A stretch of 64,000 nucleotides of DNA from Bimastos eiseni (taxonomy: Eukaryota > Annelida > Clitellata > Crassiclitellata > Lumbricidae). How positions within the stretch are numbered: the stretch's first letter is position 1; every line of letters begins with the position of its first letter. The notes below the pieces were generated by a model. It was not told the DNA's origin, did not search any database, and saw only the letters and a program-made list of their open reading frames with translations. Position numbers and translations under genes: made by a program. Below, in pieces: positions 1 through 62,994 of this stretch. Location of the stretch: NCBI GenBank assembly GCA_959347315.1, contig OY365817.1:5421231-5485230 (forward strand), read 5' to 3'.

Positions 1-147
1 AACTCTTTCTCACCTTCAGTATTGAAATCTAGTGTGAGAATAATACTGATATAATACTGAAATGTGAAAGCAGATTATAAATTGAGGATGATTGCAATTT
101 AACTGATAAAGAATGTAGAGCAGAAATGAATTGGATATTTTAGTTAC

Positions 148-50631
<50,484 letters not shown>

Positions 50632-50659
50632 GACGTTACAGAACTAGACGCAGAACCTG

Positions 50660-51260
50660 TAATTGCTCACTCAATCTATAGATTCATCTGCACTGAATAA
50701 CACCTTGAATCCGCTGCCTCCAGTCACTGACATTTTCTCTCTCTTTGGCAACACTGTTTGCTTAGCTGCACATGAACAGAGTTCTCGAGAGTAATGACTG
50801 GTCTGACTAGCTGTCCATCTGTTCACCTAGGGTGTCATCCTCTTCAACGGATTCTCTCTAGACTGACCATCATGCTCTGTAGCCACCACCTGTGAACAGC
50901 AGTCGATTCCACTGCTAATATATGCACTACAACCGTTGCATCCGAGGGACACAAGAAACGACGACGTCAGTAGCAGCAGCAGCAGCCTTAGAGGCAGCAG
51001 CGCCCGACGCAGCAGCAGCAGCAGCAGCAGAAGCAGGAGCCGTGCTCTGAGAAGCAGTGCGACTGATGAGAGCCGCGAAACGGACAGACGGATTCTATGT
51101 AGTCAGTCACAAGGCACACACGCAAAAACTAACTTGTCTAGAAGACTAGAAGGAAGGCATCAGTCGATCAGACGGATGATCAGTTGGTCGGTCGGTCGGT
51201 TGGTCGGTCGGTCGATGGTCTGTGCTGGCATACACACACACACTGTCACACACATCTAAC
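50660..51260 (-). promoter_or_regulatory. Possible srGAP 5' UTR/promoter region
   Basis: This stretch lies just upstream of the proposed start exon. It contains many CpGs, GCA/GCT trinucleotide runs (about 50964-51035), a CRE-like TGACGTCG on the minus strand near 50960, and an AT-rich CATATATTAG near 50920. A GGTC run is at 51187-51214. No transcription start can be read from sequence. Confidence 0.22.
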
Positions 51261-51299
51261 AGGATCCAAATGCAAAAGCGGATCTAAGGCGGCTGCAAC

Positions 51300-51475
51300 A
51301 TGACAAATGAGCATGAGGAGTAAAGGGAGAAGGAGAAGGAGGACGAATAGGAGAAGGAGAAGAGGAGCGGGGAGGGGTGAGAGGATGAAGAGGATGAGAA
51401 AGAAAAGGAAGAGAAGCATGATGATGATGAGGAGGAGGAGTAGAAGGAGAGGGTGAGGAGGAGGAGGGGAGCGCT
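51300..51475. repeat. Purine-rich (GGA/GAA) tract
   Basis: Imperfect GAGGA/GAAGG run upstream of the proposed srGAP start. Confidence 0.85.
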
Positions 51476-52077
51476 GCAGCCACCAGTTCAGTTAAAGGCA
51501 ATTAAATACATTTAGAACTCAATGAATGTCCGCTGTTAAATAGTAAGAAGACAGGAGGAGGATTGGCAGAGGCAAACCACAATTTCATTATTATGTTCAT
51601 CTGGTGTTCATTGGCCACAATTTATGTAAGAAGAGAACGTCACGTGACTTCATTCCCCAATCATCAACCAATTGAAATCAAGTGAAGAAGGATCATCAGA
51701 GCAGAGCAACAGGTGAAGGAAGAGTCTCTGTTACAACGTATGACCATTAAAGACCAACCATATTAACACTCACAGTCATAACACACTCAGAGGTCGTCAA
51801 ATGAACTTCCTTCATTTTGAAACCTTCTCAATCACAGAACAAATGGCACCAGCCTCTATCCCTTAGTTACCTCTATTATTTGCACAGCTTTTTTCCTCAT
51901 TCCCCATTCGCACCCTAGCCAACTCAGCCAATAGTGTATTCAATGACTGAATGAGATGAGACAGCAAGGGACAACCAATTTACCTCATATACCAAGGCTA
52001 AGGAAACGAAGTTACTACTTACCATCTGAACATACACAATGAGAAACATGTTAAGAAGTCCATAGCAGTAAAAGTCT

Positions 52078-52305
52078 TCTTCTTCTTCTTCCTCCTCCTC
52101 CTGCTCTTCTTCCTCTTCTTCTTCCTCCTCCTCCTCCTGCTCTTATTCCTCTTCTTCTTCTTCCTCCTCCTCCTGCTCTTCTTCCTCTTCCTCTTTTTCC
52201 TCCTCCTCCTCCTGCTCTTCCTCTTCTTCCTCTTCTTCTTCCTCCTCCTCCTTCTCTTCTTCCTCTTCTTCTTCCTCCTCCTCCTCCTGTTCTTCTTCCT
52301 CTTAC
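52078..52305. repeat. CTT/CTC tract
   Basis: (TTC)n(CTC)n runs with recurring CTGCTCTTCTTCCTC. Confidence 0.96.
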
Positions 52306-52434
52306 ATAATCCTGCCATCAGAGATAGGTCATCAACATTAGCCTAGCAACTGACTTTACTATCAGTCATTTATGGCTAATGGATCCCAATGTCTACCTCT
52401 GAGATGTCAAACGTGTGTTCTTTACTTAATGCTC

Positions 52435-52603
52435 GCTCACGCTCGCTCTCTCTCTCCTCCCTCCTCCCTCCCCTCCCTCCCTCCGTCCCTCCTTCCCTCC
52501 CTCTCCCTCCCTCTCTCTCCCCTCTCTCCCTCCTCCCTCTCTCCCTCCTCCCTCTCTCTCTCCTCCCTCTCTCCCTCCTCCCTCTCTCTCTCCTCCCTCC
52601 TCC

Positions 52604-52635
<32 letters not shown>

Positions 52636-53815
52636 CTCCCTCTCTCCCTCCTCCCTCTATCTCTCCTCCCTCTCTCCCTCCTCCCTCTCTCTCTCCTCCC
52701 TCCCTCCTCCCTCTCTCCCTCCTCCCTCTCTCTCTCCTCCCTCCCTCCTCCCTCTCTCTCTCCCTCCTCCCTCTCTCTCTCCCTCCTCCCTCTCTCTCCC
52801 CCTCCTCCCTCTCTCTCTCCCTCCTCCCTCTCTCTCTCCTCCCTCCCTCCTCCCTCTCTCCCCCTCTCTCTCCTCCCTCTCTCCCTCCTCCCTCTCTCTC
52901 TCCTCCCTCCCTCCTCCCTCTCTCCCTCTCTCTCTCCTCCCTCTCTCCCTCCTCCCTCTCTCTCTCCCTCCTCCCTCTCTCTCTCCTCCCTCCTCCCTCT
53001 CTCTCTCCCTCCTCCCTCTCTCTCTCCTCCCTCCTCCCTCTCTCTCTCCCTCCTCCCTCTCTCTCTCCTCCCTCCCTCTCTCCCTCTCTCTCTCCCTCCT
53101 CCCTCTCTCTCTCCTCCCTCCTCCCTCTCTCCCTCTCTCTCTCCCTCCTCCCTCTCTCTCTCCTCCCTCTCTCCCTCCTCCCTCTCTCTCTCCTCCCTCC
53201 TCCCTCCTCCCTCCTCCCTCTCTCTCTACTCCCTCCCTCCTCCCTCTCTCCCTCTCTCTCTCTCTCCTCCCTCCCTCCTCCCTCTCTCCCTCTCTCTCTC
53301 CCTCCTCCCTCTCTCTCTCCTCCCTCTCTCCCTCCTCCCTCTCTCTCTCCTCCCTCCTCCCTCCTCCCTCTCTCTCTCCTCCCTCCCTCCTCCCTCTCTC
53401 CCTCTCTCTCTCCTCCCTCTCTCCCTCCTCCCTCTCTCTCTCCTCCCTCCCTCCTCCCTCTCTCCCTCTCTCTCTCCTCCCTCTCTCCCTCCTCCCTCTC
53501 TCTCTCCTCCCTCCCTCCTCCCTCTCTCCCTCTCTCTCTCCTCCCTCTCTCCCTCCTCCCTCTCTCTCTCCCTCCTCCCTCTCTCTCTCCTCCCTCCTCC
53601 CTCCTCCCTCTCTCTCTCCTCCCTCCCTCCTCCCTCTCTCTCTCCTCCCTCCCTCCTCCCTCTCTCTCTCCTCCCCCCTCCCTCCTCCCTCTCTCTCTCC
53701 CTCCTCCCTCTCTCTCTCCTCCCTCCTCCCTCTCTCTCTCCTCCCTCCCTCCTCCCTCTCTCCCTCTCTCTCTCTCTCCTCCCTCCCTCCTTCCCTTCCT
53801 CTCTCTCTCTCTCTG
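52435..53815. repeat. 1.4-kb CT-only polypyrimidine array
   Basis: Blocks such as CTCCCTCCTCCCTCTCTCTC with almost no purine on the plus strand. The roughly 490-residue Ser/Leu/Pro ORFs and antisense Glu/Arg ORFs are artefacts. Confidence 0.98.
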
Positions 53816-55820
53816 TCCATGTTACGAATTCCATCTCCTCATACCTCCAACATGTCACTGATAGGTAGGCGCCATTCATTTCTCAAAGCCTCCAATAGGC
53901 AAAGCAGCAGGTAGATGAATTCCACCTCTCTCTGCCTCACTCCAGTAGGTAAACTTGTGCCTTCCATCTGCTCCTCATTCCTCATAAAGACAAAGTTCCG
54001 GTAGGTAGGTGTCCACTAATGCCTTTGCAATCCTTATACATCCTACTCTACATTTTTCTGATGAATCAATGGCATAGATTATGAAAACATAAAAGAATGG
54101 AAGTAAAACCCACAAAAAACGAAAGCAAATATCGACTCTGATTAACTTTAAGAGCAACAGCAAATGAAGAAAAGAAAGACGTCCTTCGTGGAAATGCACT
54201 GAACAGGAAGCAGACAGACAAGAGAGCATAGAAAAGCAAACAGAGAAACTGAGGAAGAGAGAGACAGGCAATTAAGTCAGATGCAGCTCAGACTAATTAA
54301 GTGAATTCTGTGAAAATGTAAATGCCAGTGTGTGTGGAAAAAGTATGCTTACAGCAGACATCACTTGACTATGGAAAATTGCAGAACTTTGAAGACTACA
54401 GAAGGTCAGAATGTCATCATGACATCAGACATGATGACGTCAGACATGATGACATTACACTTGATGACATCACACAAATGGCTTAAGAGAAGAAGACTCA
54501 AATGGTGTGGTCAATTGGACAAAGAATCATATATGCCACACAATACACTAAGGACAAGATTCAGCAGAAAGAGAACAAGTTAAAGTAAAACCATGGTTTT
54601 TGTCTGGTGTTCTTTTATCTGGTAGAAACCCGAAAATCTGACGTCGACGGCAACATACCTGAAAAAGAGTTGAAAGATGTCCGACTGAGGGTCAGACCGA
54701 CCGTCACAAACTTTATGCAAGCCAAATTAAATCAAAAGGGTAACATTTTAGGCATGTTTTTTGTCAGTTTTTCACTTATTTTGTTACCAATTTTTCAGTT
54801 ATGTCCTTCAAAATTTTATACACTGCATTGTCGTGCAAGCCTGAAATATGTGCAAAATTTCAGCTCTCTAGGTCAACAGGAACATACTTGAAAAAGAGTT
54901 GAAAGATGTCCAACTGAGGGTCTGAACATGACAAACTTTATACAAGTTAAGTAAAAGAGGGTAAAAAAAGACAAACACTGCACTGGATGTTTGACAATAT
55001 TATACACAAAATATCTAAAACACATCAGACGAACACTAGACATGACAAAAAAACAGGTGTTAATTGATTCACATCCATCACCACCAATTACTATTATGTC
55101 TTACTCTGTAGAATAATGTCATACATTATTCAACCATCTCATACTATAATATAACCGGTTCAAATAAAACCAATTGCCCTGCATAAGTTGACTGTAAACA
55201 TGACATGATGACTTGTGCAGAACCAAAACTAACCCTCACATCCTGGTAACATCATCACTAGACAGCTAAGCCTAGCATAAAAAATTAAATCCACCTAATC
55301 TCCACAAAAAACAACCACTAAAACGACTAAAACGTTATGACAATTACAAACTGTATTGCTATTGTACTATGGAATAATTATACTGAATAACTAATTGCAT
55401 GTATGTCATGTGATCACATTGTCAAACATTGGACCAAGTTACGAACAATTAGCTATGCAAATAGGCCAGAGACTTTGTTTTCACTTCATGCTTATACAAA
55501 TTGCACAAATTTAGTGAGCTTGGATTGGCCTCTCACAAGCAGCCCACAAGCTACGTGATGGACAGCATCATTTAGAGCATTTTAAGCTTTTTTCTCTTAG
55601 TACGAAATTTCTTTCAGCAAATCTTTCTCATTTGAACTTATTTCAAGCATAACAAATGCTAATTTGGTAGTCTCTGACCTTTTGAAAATATTTCCAAGAA
55701 ATTTAGTTTGACCCTCTTGTTCCTGGATTTAAGTACTGTTCAATCACAAACAACTTCTTACAATAATCCATGATAAGTTCAAATGTCATCTGGAGCCATG
55801 TCACTTAACAATCATGAGTG
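53816..55820. other. Noncoding stretch with a two-copy duplication
   Basis: GAAAAAGAGTTGAAAGATGT occurs at about 54659 and 54891, beginning two copies of a roughly 70-bp segment about 232 bp apart. Four copies of ATGACATCA-like text lie at 54418-54475. No exon recognised. Confidence 0.55.
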
Positions 55821-55821
55821 T

Positions 55822-55935
55822 AGGACAATTGTCACCACCCCATCCTAGTCTGAGGGGGCGGCAATTGTCCTAGTCTGGGCAATTGTCCGGAAGAGGACAA
55901 TTGTCCGGGGGGAGGCAATTGTCCGTTCCCCACTG
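55822..55935. repeat. CAATTGTCC-rich G-tract module
   Basis: Five copies of CAATTGTCC spaced by G-rich text, ending GGCAATTGTCCGTTCCCC. Related to 44022-44145 and to the array at 42690-43262. Confidence 0.85.
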
Positions 55936-58555
55936 AATATGTATGTATAAAAGAACATTGTTGAGAGAACGTTGTTAGACTAAGAAGTCCTTACACACTG
56001 AGTAACTATGAGTCATGCGATGATCTACAAAGGAGAGATGACTTCCTGAAGATGACCTGCACTTAATATACATGTAGTGCTTTCTCTTCATCTCAGACAT
56101 TGATTCAGTTTTCCCTGTAGTGCATAGAATCTTGCAGACTGGCAGAAGAGGGTCATCCGATTCTGCAGTCAATGCCTGCAGTCTGGTCTGGTGCCAATTC
56201 GCAATGATGCCTTAGTAAGCAGTAGCTGAATACAGGTGGAATATAGTTTATGACCTGGAAAGCATTAACCTGGGAAAGGGTCTATTCTTAGAAACCGGAT
56301 AGCATTATTAGACAGGTGGAAGCAAGAAGAGAGAATCCTCTGAAGGAAGATGCTAGACACTGAATCTGATGGATGGCTAAGATAACAGACTTAAGAAAGA
56401 CAGACAAAGGTTGATGAGACAGAGACAGATGTAGATGATGACAACTACAATAGGACATCTCCTCATAGGATACACCACAACCACCGACTGCATCTCAGCA
56501 ACCATCAACCAATAACAAACACCCTTTAGTACAATCAAATAAAACACAATCAAACATAAATAGTACATGGTCTGTCACAACATTGACAGCCTGGCATCAA
56601 CTGTGAACCAACTGATTCCTCAGAACATCTCTATTGGAAGACTGAAATGATTGCAATTACAATCAGGATAATATCTCTGATCACATTCTTAAAGTCACAT
56701 AAACACAGTTTGGAGACATAAAGAACAGTTTGGTTGAAAGTCTTAGATTTCGGAATATTGCACAACAGAAGTGCAGTGACCATATGCTGGGTCTTTTGAC
56801 TGGAACCATTTGAATATTTAAAAGTGAAGGAGGCCATGAACACCCAGAACCAACTGCAGTTACTCATGTGAGAGGGAGAAAATAAAATAAGATCTCATTC
56901 ATCATAATCAAGCATATTGGCATTTCATGCCTGAGGGGAAAGACCCATGCTATAACCAACTGGCCAGGACAAAGCTACAGCACCAAGCATCTACAGGACT
57001 CACAACTTAATTAAATAAGGTGATTATTATTTCTGCACATACCAGACACTGATAATTAAAAGTGTTAACAGGTCAGCAAGGGCAACCCCTCTGGAGACAC
57101 CATTGCCCACAAATGAGATAAGCATACAGATGAGGCAGGAACAGATATGAACGATTTGAATGGCAGAGGGTGCCCTGAGGAATGGAGACCCCATCACAAG
57201 CAATCAAAGTAATTGGCCTAACCCAGTCAAGATGACCAGTGCTAAATGTAGTTCTAATGGAAATCAAATCATTAGAGCAAGCAGAATATGGAGTAACCAG
57301 AAAAGGAGGAACATAGGGGAGGAGCCCAGGAAGGAGGAGGAGAAGGAGGAGGAGGAAGAGGAGAAGGAGGAGGACACTACTCTAGATAATTGAAGGACCT
57401 TATTAGGGGCATCATTATATTCTCCTCATCAGCCATTATAGAGCCAATGGTTGTAATCATCTGACATCCATACAGTCATACACCCCATCAGCCACCAGAA
57501 TCCCAGCAACAGAGAACAACCAAAGTCTCCTAAGACTTGCACCAATCAAAAACAGTCTGCTGCTGCTCCCATGATGATGATGATGACGACGACGACGACG
57601 ATGATGATAGGGAAGATGATGGAGACCAAGAAGCCGTATGTTGAAACCTAGCATCGGCCAACATTAGGCGCCCTACTAGGCGACATTCCACTCCAACTAG
57701 CTCTACCCAATCCTCCATTGATCAGCTCATTTCCCTCACTGACCATTTACAAAGCTCTGAAAGCTCATCAAGGATCCTTGACCTCTACACAGTAGACAGG
57801 CATCAGCTTCACTTTGCAAAAACAACTGCAACAATGGTAGTTTTGAACTCTAGTAGTTGTGTCCTCTTGAGTGTGACTGAAATAAATAGGTCTCACAGTA
57901 CTACTACCAGGCACCATGTTTCCCACCATGCCAACTTCAGGCTCCGCTGGATCACTTTCCCTGCTATCACAAAAGAAAACCCTGAGTAATGGATAACACA
58001 ATGGGACTCACAAGTTCAGAACTGAGAACTCATATCCACCATAAGGTTGACAAGTCCTTGATTAAATTAGATGTATAACCTAATGGAAATTAACTCCCGT
58101 AATGACTTGCAATCAATCATTCATACTCTGTTTATAATTATGCTGCAATTAGTCAGTTTGAAGCTATACACAAATTCTAAAACAAAATCAATATGTAACA
58201 AAGACCCATATATGGATATGAAGATAGTATGCTCTGTATACATTGAATGCATTGCTATAGATGGACTGGTCGATGCTGATGCCATCCCTTTGAGCAAAGA
58301 ATCCATATCGGAATCGGCCCAATTACCACTCACTAGTCCTGTCTTCTTAGCCAACTGATCAGCAGTTCCTCCTCTGCTCTCTCTCTCCCATCACTCCATA
58401 TAGGCTGCCGCCGCTGCACAGACATTGCCTATAGGATCAAAGGACATTGCCACTCTTGCCACTCTTGTCATCAGTGTTGCACTCTTCGACTTTGATTTGT
58501 CCGCGACCTTGGATCATGGTGACCAATTCAGTTCCTTCCATGAGGCCCTTATACG
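55936..58555. other. Noncoding or unresolved stretch
   Basis: Includes a GGA-rich run (57318-57376) and a GAT/GAC run (57572-57612). Several short open frames near 57160-57300, 57880-57970 and 58260-58355 look mildly coding on one or the other strand, but have no recognised homology or consistent splice phase. Confidence 0.45.
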
Positions 58556-58593
58556 AGGAGGAGGAGGAGGAGGAGGAGGAGGAGGAGGAGGAC
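58556..58593. repeat. GGA microsatellite
   Basis: About 12 GGA units; poly-Gly, poly-Glu, poly-Pro or poly-Ser depending on frame. Confidence 0.97.
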
Positions 58594-58844
58594 GTCGAGG
58601 AGGCAAATGGAAGAAGCTCTGAGGTGACTGGGATTGTTGCCTGGATACATGGGTGGAAACACCCAATGTCTTGGAATGTATACCAGACATACAGGAAGGA
58701 AGCGATCTCCCATATGATCTCATCTTCCCAACTGACAATACGTGATCGGTGTATCATCATAGGCCAATCAACGACAAGTGATTACCCTACCTACTTTACC
58801 CTGCTTTACATTACAATTAGACCAGGTTTGCCTTAGTGCTTCAA

Positions 58845-59508
58845 ACGATTCAAACCAAGTAAATGTTTAATTCAAATCAAGCAAGTGTCTAATTTAAACC
58901 AAGTAAATGTTTAATTTAAAACAAGCAAATGTTTAATTAAAACCAAAGAAATGTTTAATTAAAACCAAGCAAATGTTTAATTAAAACCAAAAAATGTTTA
59001 ATTCAAACCAACCAAGTGTTTAACTTAAACCCAAAGAAATGTTTAATTAAAACCAAGCAAATGTTTAATTCAAACCAAAGAAATGTTTAATTCAAACCAA
59101 GCAAATGTTTAATTCAAACCAACCAAGTGTTTAACTTAAACCCAAAGAAATGTTTAATTCAAACCAAGCAAATGTTTAATTAAAACCAAAGAAATGTTTA
59201 ATTAAAACCAAGCAAGTGTTTAACTTAAACCAAGTAAATGTTTAATTTAAAACTAGCAAATGTTTAATTCAAACCAAGCAAATGTCTAATTTAAACCAAG
59301 TAAATGTTTAATTTAAAACAAGCAAATGTTTAATTCAAACCAAGCAAGTGTTTAACTTAAACCAAGTAAATGTTTAATTTAAACCAATTAAATGTCTAAT
59401 TTAAACCAAGCAAATGTTTAATTTTAACTAAGCAAATGTTCAATTAAAACCAAGCAAATGTTTAATTAAAACCAAAGAAATGTTTAATTAAAACCAAGCA
59501 AATGTCGA
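58845..59508. repeat. 22-bp minisatellite, about 30 copies
   Basis: Unit AACCAAGCAAATGTTTAATT plus AA, with AAGAAATG and AGTAAATG variants. Confidence 0.97.
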
Positions 59509-59960
59509 ACGTTCCATTAACAAATGACTGCTCTCCATGAATTACTTCCTGTATTTAAGTTGTGGTGATGAATCTCTGACTGTGTTTTGCATGGTATAAA
59601 AACAACCAAACAGTCAGGAAAGATCAATGTACAAAAATAGCTTTCCTGTCGAGCAGGTAATTTTCTTGGAACTGGAAGAGCTCGCCAAATACAAAATAGG
59701 TAATGAATAGGTCATCATCACCCCTGCCATAGACTGCTGCTGCTGCAACTGATGCTGCTGATGTTGCTGCAGGTAGAGAGTAGAGGAATGAAAAACTGGT
59801 AGCCATGACAACCAGAATCAGTAAAATTGGTCAGAAGTATAGACCAAAGAATGAACATGTTCAAAGGGAGTGTCTGGCTGGCTGTCTGTCTGTCTGTCTG
59901 GTTAGATGGTCTGGTCAAAAGACCAGAACAGTTGGTATCTGCTTGCATTCAAGTCAGATG

Positions 59961-60054
59961 GACAAAATAAGGAGAGAACTATTGACCGAGTTAGAGTCGG
60001 AGTTAGCATCGATCAACGCCGTTTCATCTACTCTAGGGCAACTGCTAAACAAAG
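59961..60054 (+). CDS. Candidate plus-strand exon, coiled-coil-like, gene unknown
   Basis: After CAAGTCAG, the frame reads MDKIRRELLTELESELASIN then AVSSTLGQLLNKV, with heptad-like Leu spacing. Donors AAACAAA|GTCAGG (phase 0) and GTCAG|GTGAAG are possible. The minus strand is also open (VDETALIDANSDSNS), so strand is uncertain. No family recognised. Confidence 0.25.
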
Positions 60055-60934
60055 TCAGGTGAAGCAAAGCCAGTCAGTCACTCTGTGGTTTTAATTCTCC
60101 ATCCACCTTCACAGCTGAACAATGATAGGACAGAAGATGAGTAGCACAAGTAGCCTACACACAAGTGCATGTGAAAATCCAAAAAATTAAAATATTAGTC
60201 TAAAAGAGGGTAAGTAAGACAAATGCTGAGAAGAGACTTGTGCTGATGCTGTGACCTATGACCTTGCCTCATTTGCACATTAAATGCTAAGACCTTGAGT
60301 TGTTTTTCTATTTTAAAACAAAGACTAATCAACATTGGAATATCCTGATTGGTTGATTCAAATGCAGGAAATAACAAAGACTTCTGTTTGTGAATCCTTT
60401 CAAGGCAGAACATCAACAGCGCCATCTGGCTTAAAAACACCAAACGTTGAGCTTCTCTTAAAGGCTAAAATGGCAGCTGACAGGGTGTAGCATCTGCACC
60501 AGATAAGGACTGGCACAGGAGGAGCAGAGGGGTCAGCAGGGGTCATGTGTCGAAAGGTTCTACTAACATCAACTGCTGAAGGTAAACATAGACTGGGTCT
60601 TGTGTTATAGTTGTGTAGTAGTATCTTTAAAGAAAGCCTGGAAACATGATTTTACAACATTCATTCACTACATTAGTCATTTCCAACCAATCAGATACTT
60701 TCAAAGAGCAGAATATGGACAAAATAAAACATACACGGATTTATGGTGGAAACATTTTATAGAGATGTTGATGATGATGATGATGATGATACACACTGAG
60801 TTGTGCAGCCAAAGAGTCAACTGACATTTTAGACAAAGAGTTGATGATGAGTCATTGGGTGTGCTTTTGGAGATCCATGGCATCAGTCATCAATTAAGTT
60901 GATGGGATGGATAAGTCAGAAGTTAACAACAGTG

Positions 60935-61160
60935 CTAGGGTCATTGCAACCACCTAGGTTCATTGCAACCACCTAGGGTCATTGCCAACCACCTAAGGTA
61001 ATTGCCAACCACCTAGGGTCATTACCAACCACCTAAGGTCATTGCCAACCACCTAAGGTCATTGCCAACCACCTAAGGTCATTGTCAACCACCTAGGGTC
61101 ATTACCAACCACCTAAGGTCATTGCCAACCACCTAAGGTCATTGCAACAAATTTGGGTCA
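60935..61160. repeat. 20-bp minisatellite, first block
   Basis: Unit GGTCATTGCCAACCACCTAA, about 11 copies, decaying to about 61200. Confidence 0.96.
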
Positions 61161-61349
61161 TTGCAACCAATTAGGGTAAGTACAACCAATTTGAGTCATT
61201 GCAATGACTGAGGGTCATTTCCTCACCAGCAGCTTATCAGTAACTCACTGCCTCTCTCTATCCCCCTTCCACATACACAGTCTCCGTTTCAGTATGTCAG
61301 ATCCTCATTTTGACCATCCATTCCATCTTGCAATCAACCTTTGCCTGTT

Positions 61350-61570
61350 CCATAGGACACTTAAGGTCATTGCCAACCACTTAGGGTCATTGCAACCGAT
61401 CAGGGTCATTGCAACCACCTAGGGTCATTGCAACCACTTAAGGCTATTGCAGCCACTTAAGGTCATTGCACCAGTTAAAGTCATTGCAACCACTTAAGGT
61501 CATTGCAACCACCTAAGGTCATTGCAACAACTTAAGGTCATTACAACCAATTCAGGTCATTGCAACGACT
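61350..61570. repeat. 20-bp minisatellite, second block
   Basis: Same unit as the block at 60935. The text GTCATTTCCTCACCAGCAGC follows each block (61215 and 61576), so a larger segment was duplicated. Confidence 0.95.
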
Positions 61571-61815
61571 GAGGGTCATTTCCTCACCAGCAGCTTACCA
61601 GTAACTCTATCTCTATCTCCCTTCCACAGGATCTTGAAACTGAAAACAAATAGTTGGTGATTGCAGTAAGTAGGAAGTGAAAATCATTTTATTTTATCCT
61701 CCTAAATTAAAACAACAGAAATAACGTACGAATTTGGTGGTTTCATAAATAGATGCTGTTTGATTAGTGATGCACAATTTATTGGGTTACATTAATCTGG
61801 CAGCAATTTCTTTCA

Positions 61816-61823
61816 GTTTTAAT
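61816..61823. repeat. 8-bp target-site duplication, left (hAT)
   Basis: GTTTTAAT, identical to 62764-62771. Confidence 0.88.
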
Positions 61824-62763
61824 CAGGGCTGTTAATATCGGGATAAAGTATCACGATACTTTGGTACCGCCGATACTTTTGTCAGTATCGCAGCGAGTAT
61901 CACGATAGTTTTATTTTGCTGGTATCGCATGTGTATCGTGATACCTATTTTTAGCCTGTCAGCGATACTCGATAACAATACTTTTTCTCACTGAAATTTA
62001 CATGGTTTGTCAAGAAATATGCGAAGTCTATCTTTGCGCATTGATAAGCTTAAGCCCATATATAGCCTCTTTCGGCCATATAAATCTTGGTATGAACAGA
62101 TAGAATATTTTACAGGCTTAAATAATGAAATGACCGAAGTATGCCTATGTTCTTTTGCATTCAATGGAAGAAGTGGCTTGCCCAATTAATTTTAGAGTGC
62201 TTGCAAATTTAATTGATCTTGAAATTGAATAAGACTGAGGAAACGAAGATTGCAAGTTCGATGTCAGAGCATTGTGTTCGAACAGCTTGCCTGAAGGCTA
62301 CTTCAAAGACATTGTGATTGGCCCAAGGATCAATATGCCCAGGACTGGAACGTCCCCATGTTCCTTCGTGTCAACAGTTTATGGGCGATATTCAGTAGCC
62401 AGAAAAGCCAAATTTACGAATGACTACAGCAAAATAAAAAAAATGTTGTTAGAGGTTCAAAACACCATATTTTCAAACAGAAGAAAAATTTAGATTGGGA
62501 CAACATCTGTGTTTAGAAGAAAACGTGTACATGGAAGTTTGACGAGTATAACCATTCTTCTTATCTAGATCCTTTGTGATTGGCCCAAGCGATTCCTTTG
62601 GAAATTTTATATAATTATCGATGAATGAATTGTAATTTATGCTAAGTTCAAATTAAGCAAGCATATTGAAAAGTATTGGTAAAAGTATTGGTATTGCAAT
62701 ACTTTCAGAAAAGTATTGATATTGGTATTGCGATACTTTTTCCCAGCATTGTTAACAGCCCTG
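61824..62763. mobile_element. Non-autonomous hAT-like element (940 bp)
   Basis: Starts CAGGGCTGTTAATATCGGG and ends with the inverse GTTAACAGCCCTG, giving a near-perfect 12-13-bp terminal inverted repeat of CAGGG type. It is flanked by a perfect 8-bp duplication. Subterminal zones carry multiple AGTATCGCGATAC-like palindromic motifs, such as AAAGTATCACGATAC and AAAAGTATTGATATTGG. Short internal ORFs (62007-62189, 62272-62493) have no recognised transposase motif. Confidence 0.9.
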
Positions 62764-62771
62764 GTTTTAAT
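62764..62771. repeat. 8-bp target-site duplication, right (hAT)
   Basis: GTTTTAAT, identical to 61816-61823. Confidence 0.88.
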
Positions 62772-62994
62772 TGGTAGTTAAACAGAGCCATGACCATTAT
62801 GTCCAGATTTACTGGCTATAAAAGGCAAGTATGATAACAATTAACGCAAAAACTCTGCTACTGCTTGCACTCTGACAATGCCAGTCCCAAACCTGGGTAA
62901 ATGAGGAGGGTGACGCTAATGAGCTATGTTATCACACAGTATCGTTAAACTACAACTACCGAAATGATGCTATGATGTTATGAAGAAATAAAGA

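Noticed and set aside
52372..53879. ORFs of about 490 Ser/Leu/Pro residues and antisense Glu/Arg/Gly ORFs
   Set aside because: Product of a CT-only array; no signal, domain or flanking coding sequence.
56945..56990. tRNA-like head on the minus strand (TGGCCAGTTGGTTATAG)
   Set aside because: No B box or acceptor stem follows.
58437..58640. Poly-Pro/poly-Ser/poly-Glu exon around the GGA run
   Set aside because: Four frames give plausible low-complexity text; no consistent splice partners or homology.
59700..59775. Minus-strand poly-Gln exon (QHQQHQLQQQQSMAG)
   Set aside because: The acceptor looks good, but no other exon of such a gene could be joined in phase, and CAG runs are common by chance here.
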